From assembly GCA_003519585.1 (NCBI GenBank), contig DOWL01000222.1:4527-17828 (forward strand): a DNA stretch of 13,302 nt. Reading direction: 5' to 3'. The translations under genes and the position numbers were made by a program. The number at the start of each line of letters is the position of its first letter. Position 1 is the stretch's first letter. Source of the DNA: Nocardioides sp. (lineage in GTDB: Bacteria > Actinomycetota > Actinomycetes > Propionibacteriales > Nocardioidaceae). The notes beneath the pieces were generated by a model. It had not been told where the DNA came from. It was given only the letters and a program-made list of their open reading frames with translations, and made no database searches. This document shows, piece by piece, positions 1 through 6,642 of the stretch.

Positions 1-44
1 CGCCTGAGGTCGACGGAGACAGTCGGCTCGGGCTCGGAGGTCAC
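1..44 (-). CDS. N-terminus of an unidentified leftward gene (partial, cut by window edge)
   Basis: Reading leftward from a GTG at 44-42, the frame is open to the window edge and begins VTSEPEPTVSVDLR. Only 14 complete codons are visible, so no family can be named. The start is supported by a TAGTGT box at 56-51, six bases ahead of the GTG, which is the spacing of a leaderless actinobacterial gene. There is no obvious ribosome binding site. It would run in the same direction as the phosphoesterase gene that stops at 60. Seen: open frame, start codon and promoter-like box. Inferred: that it is a gene. Confidence 0.4.
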   Translation of the reverse strand, partial: MTSEPEPTVSVDLR

Positions 45-50
45 CGTTCG

Positions 51-79
51 ACACTACGATCAGCCTCCCTCGCGGTCGA
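51..79 (-). promoter_or_regulatory. Candidate leaderless promoter for the leftward gene at the window edge
   Basis: On the minus strand, TCGACC (79-74) is followed by 17 bases and then TAGTGT (56-51), which fits the TANNNT form of an actinobacterial -10. Six bases later comes the GTG at 44. The -35 half lies inside the end of the phosphoesterase gene. The geometry fits a housekeeping-sigma promoter driving a transcript that starts at or next to the start codon. Confidence 0.4.
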
Positions 80-524
80 CCTCCAGCCACCGATCACTCA
101 GCACCGAGCCGTGGTCCTCGGCGGTCCACAGGTGGCCGCTGACGGCGTACTCGTCGTCCAGCTTGACCAGGATCCAGTTGCGCTCGTCACCACCCATTCG
201 CGTCTGCGACAGCGCGAAGGCACCGCGGAGCTTGTGTCCGGCGAGGGCGAAGCGAAGATGACCGGTGTCGAGCGCAGGGCCGGGGTCCGTGGCCGGCTGG
301 TAGAGGCCGGTGTCCCAGACCACCTTGCGTTCGTCCTCCCAGGTCAGGTGCTCGTCGAGCTCGTGGTCCTCGACCCGCACCGCGAGCCGCTTGGCCGCCG
401 GATCGAGCGTCGGTCCCTTCGGCACCGCCCACGACACGAGCTGGCCGGCCACCTCGAGCCGCAGATCGAAGTGGAGCGTGGTCGCGTGGTGCCGGTTGAC
501 CACGAAGTGGAGTGGCTCACTCAC
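60..524 (-). CDS. Stand-alone LigD-type 3'-phosphoesterase domain protein
   Basis: This 154-residue protein matches the phosphoesterase (PE) module of bacterial ligase D, which trims 3'-phosphates and ribonucleotides from DNA ends during non-homologous end joining. Visible motifs are FVVNRHHATTLHFDLRLE (residues 7-24), SWAVPKGPTLDP (31-42) and RLAVRVEDH (46-54). The expected metal or phosphate ligands His12, His18, Asp20, Arg22 and His54 are present. Two things are odd. The residue aligned with the conserved Tyr after EDH is Glu58, and the usual FEG/IP/GxYG stretch is replaced by a shorter segment that goes straight to VVWDTG. The GTG start at 524 overlaps the transporter stop by 4 bp (GTGA), implying coupled translation. 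No ligase or polymerase domain is attached. Family is fairly certain; activity is not. Confidence 0.8.
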   Translation of the reverse strand: MSEPLHFVVNRHHATTLHFDLRLEVAGQLVSWAVPKGPTLDPAAKRLAVRVEDHELDEHLTWEDERKVVWDTGLYQPATDPGPALDTGHLRFALAGHKLRGAFALSQTRMGGDERNWILVKLDDEYAVSGHLWTAEDHGSVLSDRWLEVDREGG

Positions 525-1276
525 GACGTCGCCCGGCTCAAGGTGAAGGCCACGATGAAGCCGAAGGTGAGGATGAGTCCGGTCCAGAGCCGGGTGTCCG
601 CGAACGCCTCGGGGATCATCGTGTCCGCGATCATGGTCAGGATCGCTCCGGCGGCGATCGCGGTGATCAGCGAGATGGTCGCCGGGGGAGCGCCGTCGAG
701 GGCCAGGCAGCCGACCAGTCCGGCGATGCCGCTGGCCAGCGCGATCCCGCCCCAGACCCCGAAGACGTAGCGCGCGCTCCTCCCGTTGCGCTTCATGCCG
801 GCCGAGCTGGACAACCCCTCGGGCAGGTTGGAGATCGCGATGGCCGCGAGCACGGAGACGGTGACCCCCTGGCCGCCGAGGAGGGAGAGGCCGAGCACGA
901 TCGACTCGGGTACGCCGTCGAGCAGGGCGCCGACCGCGATCGCCGTGCCGCTGCCGGCCTGGTCCTCCTCGGACTTCTGCTCGTCCCCCTGGCTCTTGCG
1001 CCGGCCGGCACCGCGACGGTCCAGCAACACGTTCGCAACGACGTAGGCGATCGCGCCGCCGGCCAGCCCCAGCACGGTGGCCGGCAGCCCGCCGGACTGC
1101 TCCGCCTCGTCGACCAGGTCGAAGGCAAGCGCGGAGAAGAGGACCCCGACGCCGAACGCCATCACCCCAGCAACCACCAGTCGGTGCACGTTGAAGAACC
1201 ACGCGATCGCGGCGCCGACCACAAGCATGCATCCGGCGGCCAGGCCCCAGAGTCCAGCCTGCAAGTACACGGGCAC
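521..1276 (-). CDS. ZIP-family metal permease (variant)
   Basis: This 251-residue membrane protein has about seven or eight hydrophobic segments and a charged K/E/Q-rich loop near residues 88-110. The two ZIP signature helices are recognisable: [13 protein letters not shown] (from residue 120) and [11 protein letters not shown] (from 148). ZIP proteins move divalent metals such as Zn, Fe or Mn into the cytoplasm. In classical members both signatures carry a His where this protein has Asp120 and Ser149, and the loop is not His-rich, so substrate and even transport are open questions. The GTG start at 1276 is set by a strong GAGGAGGAA ribosome binding site a few bases upstream. It is divergent from proA with only 32 bp between the starts, and the phosphoesterase gene follows with a 4-bp overlap. 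Confidence 0.78.
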   Translation of the reverse strand: MPVYLQAGLWGLAAGCMLVVGAAIAWFFNVHRLVVAGVMAFGVGVLFSALAFDLVDEAEQSGGLPATVLGLAGGAIAYVVANVLLDRRGAGRRKSQGDEQKSEEDQAGSGTAIAVGALLDGVPESIVLGLSLLGGQGVTVSVLAAIAISNLPEGLSSSAGMKRNGRSARYVFGVWGGIALASGIAGLVGCLALDGAPPATISLITAIAAGAILTMIADTMIPEAFADTRLWTGLILTFGFIVAFTLSRATS

Positions 1277-1295
1277 GGCGATTCCTCCTCGGAAC

Positions 1296-1301
1296 TATCC
1301 T
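1296..1301 (+). promoter_or_regulatory. Candidate -10 box of a leaderless proA promoter
   Basis: TATCCT fits TANNNT and lies seven bases before the proA GTG, with no purine-rich ribosome binding site between. That is the usual geometry of a leaderless transcript. I see no good -35 match 17-18 bp upstream, so support is moderate. The box sits within the short leader of the divergent ZIP gene. Confidence 0.4.
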
Positions 1302-1308
1302 CGCGCGT

Positions 1309-2556
1309 GTGACCACCGAAGCCGTGCTGGACGTCGCTCGGCGCGCCCGCGAGGCCAGCCACGGCCTCGCCCTGGCGACCCGGGCGCAGAAGGACGCCGC
1401 ACTCCTGGCCATGGCCGAGGCGTTGCTGGCCCGGGGGAGCGAGGTGCTCGACGCCAACGCTGACGACGTGGCCCGGGCCGAGACGGCAGGTACGCCGGCC
1501 AACATCGTCGACCGGTTGCGGTTGACCCCGCAGCGGCTCGACGACATGGCGCGTGGGCTGCGCGAGGTCGCGGCACTGCCGGATCCGGTCGGCGAGGTGG
1601 TCCGCGGCGGCACCTTGGCCAATGGACTCGAACTCCGGCAGGTCCGGGTGCCGTTCGGGGTGGTCGGGATGATCTACGAGGCCCGCCCCAACGTCACGGC
1701 CGACGCCGCTGGGATCTGCCTCAAGTCCGGCAACGCCGTACTCCTGCGCGGCTCGTCCTCGGCACGGTCGTCCAACGCAGCGATCGTGGCGATCCTGCGG
1801 GACGCGGCGGTCGCGGCGGGGCTCGACGCAGATGTCGTGCAACTGGTGCCCGGCGACTCCCACGACTCCGTCAAGGCGCTGATGCGGGCCCGCGGGTTGG
1901 TCGACGTGCTGATCCCGCGTGGGGGAGCCGGCCTGATCAGGTCGGTCGTGGAGGAGTCGACTGTGCCGGTGATCGAGACCGGCGTGGGCAACTGCCACGT
2001 CTACGTCGATCGTGCCGCCGACCTCGACAAGGCGCTGGCCATCGTGGTCAACGCCAAGACCCAGCGGACCAGCGTGTGCAACGCCGCCGAATCGCTGCTG
2101 GTGCACGCCGACGTGGCCGACGCCTTCCTCCCGGAGGTGATCGGCGCCCTCCAGCGCGCGGACGTCACGGTGCACGGAGATGCGGCCTTCGCGGCGTACG
2201 ACGGTGTGGTGCCAGCCACCGACGACGACTGGGGGGAGGAGTACCTCTCCCTCGACATCTCGGCCCGGGTGGTGCCCGATCTCGACGAGGCGATCGCGCA
2301 CATCCGTCGCTGGTCGAGCCAGCACAGCGACGCGATCGTGACCGAGGACCAGTCCGCGGCGCGGCGGTTCGTGGCCGCCGTCGACTCCGCAGCGGTGCTG
2401 GTCAACGCCTCGACGCGGTTCACCGACGGCGGTGAGTTCGGCTTCGGCGCCGAGATCGGCATCAGCACCCAGAAGCTCCACGCGCGAGGGCCGATGGGGC
2501 TGCCCGAGATGACCTCGACCAAGTACGTCGTGGTGGGGGACGGGCACACGAGGTGA
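1309..2556 (+). CDS. proA: Glutamate-5-semialdehyde dehydrogenase (gamma-glutamyl phosphate reductase)
   Basis: The 415-residue product catalyses the second step of proline synthesis, reducing gamma-glutamyl phosphate to glutamate-5-semialdehyde with NADPH in the cytoplasm. The length is normal for ProA. Recognisable blocks include [20 protein letters not shown], the [10 protein letters not shown] block, [10 protein letters not shown], and the catalytic-Cys block [15 protein letters not shown] with Cys257. The C-terminal [20 protein letters not shown] is also typical. The GTG start has no ribosome binding site but a TANNNT box seven bases before it. It is the first gene of the rightward housekeeping run; the glutamate kinase gene is not in the window. 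The frame is intact. Confidence 0.97.
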   Translation: MTTEAVLDVARRAREASHGLALATRAQKDAALLAMAEALLARGSEVLDANADDVARAETAGTPANIVDRLRLTPQRLDDMARGLREVAALPDPVGEVVRGGTLANGLELRQVRVPFGVVGMIYEARPNVTADAAGICLKSGNAVLLRGSSSARSSNAAIVAILRDAAVAAGLDADVVQLVPGDSHDSVKALMRARGLVDVLIPRGGAGLIRSVVEESTVPVIETGVGNCHVYVDRAADLDKALAIVVNAKTQRTSVCNAAESLLVHADVADAFLPEVIGALQRADVTVHGDAAFAAYDGVVPATDDDWGEEYLSLDISARVVPDLDEAIAHIRRWSSQHSDAIVTEDQSAARRFVAAVDSAAVLVNASTRFTDGGEFGFGAEIGISTQKLHARGPMGLPEMTSTKYVVVGDGHTR

Positions 2557-2569
2557 CGGCACGGCTGGG

Positions 2570-2575
2570 TAGGGT
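2570..2575 (+). promoter_or_regulatory. Candidate -10 box ahead of the small membrane protein and nadD
   Basis: TAGGGT fits TANNNT and ends six bases before the ATG at 2582, again a leaderless arrangement. It could drive the small gene and the nadD-rsfS-phosphatase run independently of proA. No convincing -35 is visible. Confidence 0.35.
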
Positions 2576-2581
2576 GAGGCC

Positions 2582-2719
2582 ATGACCGCGCAGATCCTGG
2601 GCTTCGGGCCCGAAGTCGACGTCGCGTTGAGCCTCGCGATCGGCGGGGCCGTCCTGGCGATTCTGCTGGCCCTCATGGTTGCCCTGGTCGCCTTCGGCGG
2701 CGGGCGCGAGCACTCCTGA
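2582..2719 (+). CDS. Small single-span membrane protein (45 aa), function unknown
   Basis: An ATG-started frame encodes 45 residues ending in TGA. It has a short polar N-terminus ([15 protein letters not shown]), one long hydrophobic stretch (about residues 15-39) and a short charged tail (GGGREHS). One transmembrane helix is expected. Nearly all codons end in G or C, as in the neighbouring genes, which supports coding. It lies 25 bases after proA and 13 before nadD, in the same direction. I do not recognise a family and assign no function. Confidence 0.6.
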   Translation: MTAQILGFGPEVDVALSLAIGGAVLAILLALMVALVAFGGGREHS

Positions 2720-2732
2720 CCTTGGGCATCCC

Positions 2733-3335
2733 GTGACCCGCCGGGTAGGCGTGATGGGCGGCACCTTTGACCCCATCCACCACGGACACCTGGTCGCGGC
2801 CTCTGAGGTGCAGTCCTGGTTCGACCTCGACGAAGTGGTCTTCGTCCCGACCGGCGACCCGTGGCAGAAGTCCGACCGCGAGGTCACCGCTGCCGAGGAC
2901 CGCTATCTCATGACGGTGATCGCGACCGCCTCCAACCCGCGGTTCAGCGTCTCGCGGGTCGACATCGATCGGTCCGGGCCGACCTACACCGTCGACACAC
3001 TCCGCGACCTGCAGACCGCGATGCCGGACGCGGAGCTCTACTTCATCACCGGGGCCGACGCGCTCGCCGACATCTTCACCTGGCGCTCGGCCGACGATCT
3101 GTTCGAGCTCGCGCAGTTCGTGGGTTGCACCCGGCCGGGCCACGAGATGGATCCGGAGACGCTGGCCGCCATCCCGGCCGACAAGGTCACGATGGTCGAG
3201 ATCCCCGCGCTGGCCATCTCTTCCACCGACTGCCGGGCCCGGACCCGGCGGGGGGAACCGGTCTGGTACCTCGTCCCCGACGGGGTGGTCCAATACATCG
3301 CCAAGCACCACCTCTATCCCTCGGGAGCACAGTGA
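2733..3335 (+). CDS. nadD: Nicotinate-mononucleotide adenylyltransferase
   Basis: The 200-residue protein joins nicotinate mononucleotide and ATP to make deamido-NAD, a core step of NAD synthesis. The nucleotidyltransferase signature [12 protein letters not shown] is at residues 9-20, FITGADAL lies mid-protein, and the second signature ISSTDCRAR is near the C-terminus, followed by the usual [15 protein letters not shown] ending. The GTG at 2733 was chosen because it puts the first strand ([10 protein letters not shown]) right at the N-terminus, as in the family. The ribosome binding site is weak. Its stop overlaps the rsfS start (GTGA, 4 bp). Confidence 0.96.
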   Translation: MTRRVGVMGGTFDPIHHGHLVAASEVQSWFDLDEVVFVPTGDPWQKSDREVTAAEDRYLMTVIATASNPRFSVSRVDIDRSGPTYTVDTLRDLQTAMPDAELYFITGADALADIFTWRSADDLFELAQFVGCTRPGHEMDPETLAAIPADKVTMVEIPALAISSTDCRARTRRGEPVWYLVPDGVVQYIAKHHLYPSGAQ

Positions 3336-3712
3336 CCGCCACCGACCACGCCGTCGAACTCGTCGTCACCGCGGCGCGAGCGGCCTCCGACAAGCTCGCG
3401 CAGCAGATCATCGCCTTCGACGTGAGCGACCAGCTCGCCATCACCGACGCCTTCCTGCTCGCCTCCGCCACCAACGACCGCCAGGTCCGTGCCATCGTCG
3501 ATGAGGTCGAGGACAAGCTGCGCGAGATCGGTGCGAAGCCGATCCGCCGCGAGGGCGAGCGCGACGGCCGCTGGGTGCTGATCGACTACGGCGAGATCGT
3601 CGTACACGTCCAGCACGAGGAGGAGCGGCAGTTCTACGCGCTGGAGCGGCTCTGGCGCGATTGCCCGACCATCCCGCTGCCCGCCGACGTCACCGCGACC
3701 GAGCGCGGCTGA
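3332..3712 (+). CDS. rsfS: Ribosome silencing factor RsfS
   Basis: This 126-residue protein binds ribosomal protein uL14 on the large subunit and blocks subunit joining when nutrients are short (family knowledge). Typical sequence: [20 protein letters not shown] in the first half, and [18 protein letters not shown] followed by [10 protein letters not shown] in the second. The length is normal. The GTG start overlaps the nadD stop by 4 bp, with GGGAG just upstream as ribosome binding site inside nadD, so translation is likely coupled. The next gene begins one base after its stop. Confidence 0.95.
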   Translation: MTATDHAVELVVTAARAASDKLAQQIIAFDVSDQLAITDAFLLASATNDRQVRAIVDEVEDKLREIGAKPIRREGERDGRWVLIDYGEIVVHVQHEEERQFYALERLWRDCPTIPLPADVTATERG

Positions 3713-3713
3713 C

Positions 3714-4352
3714 TTGGCCGACCTCGTCCTCCTGCGGCACGGCCGCACCGACTGGAACGCCGAGCACCGGATCCAGGGGCAGTCCGACTCCCAGCTCGAC
3801 GAGCTCGGGCACGCCCAGGCTCGGGCGGCCGCACCGGTGCTCGCGAAGCTCGCGCCCGCCGTCCTCTGGTCCTCCGACTCCGACCGGGCGCGCGACACGG
3901 CGGCGTACGTCGGCGCGGCGTGCGGCCTCGACGCGACGTACGACGCCCGGCTGCGGGAATACTCTCTCGGCCCACGAGAGGGGCTGCTGCACCATGAGTT
4001 CGAGGCCGCCGACCCCGCGGAGTACGCCGAGTTCGCGCGGGCGAACTGGGACGCCGTCGCCGGTGCCGAGAAGGACGTCGCCGTGATCGCGCGGATGACC
4101 GAGGCGCTGACCGAGGTTGCCGAACTCCTCCCGGCCGACGGCGTGGCCGTCGTGGTCTCCCACGGCGCCTCCATCCGCACCGGCCTCGCGGCGATGCTGG
4201 GCTGGCCGGCGGGGCAGGCGCTCACCCTGCGCGGCATGGACAACTGCGGCTGGGCGGTGCTGCGCCGCGGGTCCGCCAGCGAGCCGTGGCGGTTGCGTGC
4301 CTACAACCGCACGGTGCCGCCCGATTTCTCCCCACCACCGGCCGTTGGCTAA
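3714..4352 (+). CDS. Histidine phosphatase, probably glucosyl-3-phosphoglycerate phosphatase
   Basis: The 212-residue protein belongs to the phosphoglycerate-mutase-like histidine phosphatases. It has the catalytic LLRHGRTDWN (RHG at residues 8-10, phospho-accepting His9), SSDSDRARDTA, the acidic block REYSLGPREG and the second histidine block VVSHGASIRTG. In M. tuberculosis the gene after nadD and rsfS is gpgP (Rv2419c), which dephosphorylates glucosyl-3-phosphoglycerate in methylglucose lipopolysaccharide synthesis. The same order here suggests that role, but substrates in this family are not readable from sequence. The start is TTG, one base after the rsfS stop. The stop codon TAA overlaps the likely tRNA promoter. 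Confidence 0.88.
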   Translation: MADLVLLRHGRTDWNAEHRIQGQSDSQLDELGHAQARAAAPVLAKLAPAVLWSSDSDRARDTAAYVGAACGLDATYDARLREYSLGPREGLLHHEFEAADPAEYAEFARANWDAVAGAEKDVAVIARMTEALTEVAELLPADGVAVVVSHGASIRTGLAAMLGWPAGQALTLRGMDNCGWAVLRRGSASEPWRLRAYNRTVPPDFSPPPAVG

Positions 4353-4355
4353 GAT
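4350..4355 (+). promoter_or_regulatory. Candidate -10 box of the tRNA-Ala promoter
   Basis: TAAGAT fits TANNNT and ends 30 bases before the tRNA 5' end, a normal distance for a tRNA precursor leader. Its first three bases are the stop codon of the upstream phosphatase gene. The -35 region (TTCTCC, 4326-4331) is poor. Confidence 0.4.
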
Positions 4356-4385
4356 TCCGCGAGTTGCCCACCGGGCGACACGCAA

Positions 4386-4458
4386 GGGGCTGTGGCGCAG
4401 CTGGTAGCGCATCTGCATGGCATGCAGAGGGTCAGGGGTTCGAGTCCCCTCAGCTCCA
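4386..4458 (+). tRNA. tRNA-Ala(GGC)
   Basis: The 73 bases fold into a complete cloverleaf. The acceptor GGGGCTG (4386-4392) pairs with CAGCTCC (4451-4457) with one G-T. The D stem is GCGC/GCGC. The anticodon stem TCTGC/GCAGA encloses the loop ATGGCAT, giving anticodon GGC for alanine. The variable loop is five bases, and the T arm is AGGGG/CCCCT around TTCGAGT. The discriminator is A4458. CCA is not encoded. The last nine bases are overlapped on the opposite strand by the end of the recombinase frame, consistent with integration next to or into this tRNA. Confidence 0.97.
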
Positions 4459-6196
4459 CTTAGTGCGACGGTGTGCAAACCGCATACCGTCTGCCACGTC
4501 GAAGGACCCTTCCTCGGAGGGGTCCTTTCGCGTTTCTGCGCGAATGGCTGCGAGCAGCGCCTGGACGCTGTCCGTGTTGGTGCCGGCCTCGATTCGCTCG
4601 GGTGGCGGGGCGAGCAGGTGCGGCCCGGCGAGCTTGAAGGTCGGGCGGACGTCGGTGAGCTCGAAGACTTCCAGGCGCGCGACGAGCGCGTGGAAGAGGT
4701 CGCGGCGCGTCTTGATCGGTCCGTCGTAGATGTGTTCGGCGATGCGGCCGTGCATGTGGTCGCGGTCGTCGTCGGAGGGCAGTGTCGCGCCGTCGGCGTC
4801 GGCGAGCTCGGCCTCGATGTTGAGGGCGCGCTCCTCCGCCTTCAGCATCTGCGCCTGGATCTCGCTGGCCCGCTCGCTGTAGAGGACGGCCGGTAGGGAC
4901 CCAGCCTCGTAGTCGGCCTGGTAGCGAGCCAGGACTCGCTTCCGGTCCGCGACGGTGCTGCGGAGGGACTCGAGCTCGGCGATGAGCGGAGCGCTGCGGT
5001 CGGCCATCTTGGCGAGGTAGGCCTCGATCGCCTGGATGAAGAGCGCGCCGTCGCCGTAGGTCGCGACGAGGGCGTCGGCGACGGCCTTCTCGAGCTCGTC
5101 GGCCGGCAGGCTCGGACTGTTGGGGCAATGGCCGCGGCCGAACTTCCGGGCGGCTGCGCAGGAGTAGTAGCGGAAGTTCTCGCCGGTGCGGCTACGGCCC
5201 TTGTTGCCGACGTACGCGCCCTCGCAGTGGCCGCAGGTGACGAGGCCGGAGAGCAGGTAGTCGCTGCGCACAGCGGTGGCGCCAGCCTGGGTGGAACGGA
5301 GGTCGGCTCGGCGCTGTGCGGCCTCGAAGAGGTCTGGGTCCATCAGGGGGTCGTGGGCGCCGTCGAGCCAGATGGTGCGGTACTTCAGCTCTCCGATGAA
5401 GGCGCGGTTCCTCAGGACGCGAGAGACTGCGGAGACCGACCAGGGGCGCGCGTTCTTGCCCTTTCCGGGACCGGCATGACCTGCGTGGTTGAGGTTCTGC
5501 GCGATGGTCTTCTGGCCGAGGTTCTCGTGGACGTACTCGCGGAAGATGCGTTCGACGACGGGCCAGGTGTCTGGGTCGCGCTCGATGACGCCGTCGGCGT
5601 CGGTGCGCAGTCCGTAGCCGACCTGGCCGTTGGGCTTGCCGGAGGCGACCTTGGCCTCGATGCCCCGCACGACCCGCTCGATGATCGTTTCGCGCTCGAA
5701 CTCGGCGAACGAGCCGAGGATCTGCAGGAACATCCGCCCGAGGGGTGTGGTGGTGTCGAGTGCTTCGGTGACCGAGGAGAACGTGACCCCGAGGTCGTCG
5801 AGGTAGGCCATGCAGCGCAGGATGTCGGCGAGGTTCCGCGACAGGCGGTCGAGCTTGTAGACGACCAGGTGGTCGAACTTGCCGAGTGCGGCGTCCTCCA
5901 GCATCCGGAGGAACTCTGGGCGGTCCATGTTCTTGCCGGAGGCGTACTCGCAGTAGTCCTCGACGAGCTCCATGGGAGCTTGGGTCTCGGTCCACGCGGT
6001 GCCCTTGGCCAGCTGGATCTCGAGGGAGAACGGCTGGTTGTCCTCGTCGGTCGAGGCCCGTCGGTAGATGGCTACCCGCTTGGTAGCCGCCGGGACTGCC
6101 GTGCCTGCGGTGCGACGCTCCTTCAGGTTGCGCAGGGGCTTCGGCGTTGCCGGGCAGGGCCGTGGTCGAGCGGGGCTTGGGGGTCTGGTTCGTCAT
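4450..6196 (-). CDS. Large serine recombinase (site-specific integrase), frameshifted near its N-terminus
   Basis: About 581 residues; it would cut and rejoin DNA at attachment sites through a serine intermediate. The main frame (start class of 5973, stop TGA at 4452-4450) holds AIYRRASTDED with the catalytic Ser codon at 6054-6052, then VVYKLDRLSRN, GSFAEFERETIIERVVRG, a recombinase domain (WSVSAVSRVLRNRAFIG), a zinc ribbon (CGHC ... CAAARKFGRGHC), a coiled-coil and a C-terminal DNA-binding part. The first in-frame ATG (5973) lies after the catalytic Ser, so it cannot be the true start. The ATG at 6196, with GAGGA upstream, starts one frame off. A one-base surplus, most likely near 6140 by codon third-position use, separates the two. 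The last codons lie in the tRNA gene. It could be an intact enzyme with a base-call error, or inactive. Confidence 0.85.
4465..4482 (+). repeat. Left copy of an 18-bp inverted repeat, candidate recombination site
   Basis: GCGACGGTGTGCAAACCG starts six bases after the tRNA end and recurs exactly, in reverse complement, at 11276-11293. It lies inside the recombinase C-terminal coding region. It also forms most of a dyad: GACGGTGTGC (4467-4476), AAACC, GCATACCGTC (4482-4491), with nine of ten arm positions pairing. Serine recombinase sites are typically short dyads of this sort, so attachment-site identity is a reasonable inference. Confidence 0.65.
4502..4527. terminator. Hairpin terminator downstream of tRNA-Ala, inside the recombinase frame
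   Basis: AAGGACCC (4502-4509) pairs with GGGTCCTT (4520-4527). Three further inner pairs (one G-T) close a CTCG loop, giving an 11-bp stem followed by T4528 and a T-containing tract. Reading rightward it would end the tRNA transcript. On the other strand the same bases encode the DPSEEG part of the recombinase tail, so it is a terminator-like structure inside a coding region. Confidence 0.7.
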
Positions 6197-6203
6197 CGGT
6201 TCC

Positions 6204-6503
6204 TCAGGCGGCGTCGGTGCGCTTGGTGCGGCCCTTGGAGTTGATCGGGATGGGGGCCGCGGCGGGGGTGCTGTCCTCCGGGGCGAACGTACCTGCGGGG
6301 TACGACGGTGCGACCGGGTTGCTGGCGTGGAGGGCGTGGGTGGGCAGGGCGCACAGGGCGTTCAGCGTGTCGGTGTGGGCGGCTGCGTCCATCGGCACGG
6401 TTTGCGCCTGGGCGAGCGTGACGGGGGTGCGTCGCCGGCTGCGGCCTCGGGGCCTCTTCTGGGGAGCGCGCGGGGTGGGGGTGTCTTCAGTTGGGTCGTG
6501 CAC
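6204..6503 (-). CDS. Small Pro/Ala/Thr-rich protein upstream of the recombinase, function unknown
   Basis: The frame of 99 residues runs from a GTG at 6503 to a TGA at 6204 and is followed seven bases later by the recombinase ATG at 6196, so the two look like one transcript. Third codon positions are almost all G or C, which favours real coding. The protein has a basic stretch early (KRPRGRSRRR, residues 16-25) and a proline- and alanine-rich remainder with no membrane segment. A stop lies just upstream of the GTG. No clear ribosome binding site precedes it, and an internal ATG about residue 38 is an alternative start. I do not recognise a family. Its position and size would suit a regulator or directionality factor, but nothing in the sequence shows this. 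Confidence 0.45.
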   Translation of the reverse strand: MHDPTEDTPTPRAPQKRPRGRSRRRTPVTLAQAQTVPMDAAAHTDTLNALCALPTHALHASNPVAPSYPAGTFAPEDSTPAAAPIPINSKGRTKRTDAA

Positions 6504-6588
6504 GTGGAGGCAGGGTGCTTACGGCCTCGCTCCCATCAATCACTTTCGATGGCGCGCTAGACAGCTTCTGGGGCGCCGGGACAGACGA

Positions 6589-6621
6589 CCGGCCGGGACA
6601 CCACGAAGGTGTCCCGGCCGG
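6589..6621. terminator. Perfect 14-bp hairpin, probable terminator of the leftward gene at 6643-7254
   Basis: CCGGCCGGGACACC (6589-6602) is followed by the loop ACGAA and an exact complement (6608-6621). It sits about 20 bases past the TAA of the leftward gene. There is no long T tract, which is common for actinobacterial terminators. The remaining intergenic sequence from 6504 to 6642 shows nothing else. Confidence 0.7.
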
Positions 6622-6642
6622 CGGTGGAGGTTCACCGGGTGC

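Noticed and set aside
60..1622. 520-codon open frame on the minus strand spanning the phosphoesterase gene, the ZIP gene and the start of proA
   Set aside because: Only its last 154 codons match a protein family; the rest is Arg/Pro-rich shadow of the ZIP and proA frames.
1162..2676. 504-codon minus-strand frame over proA
   Set aside because: It lies antisense to proA, which is unmistakable, and its sequence is His/Arg/Gly-rich with no family resemblance.
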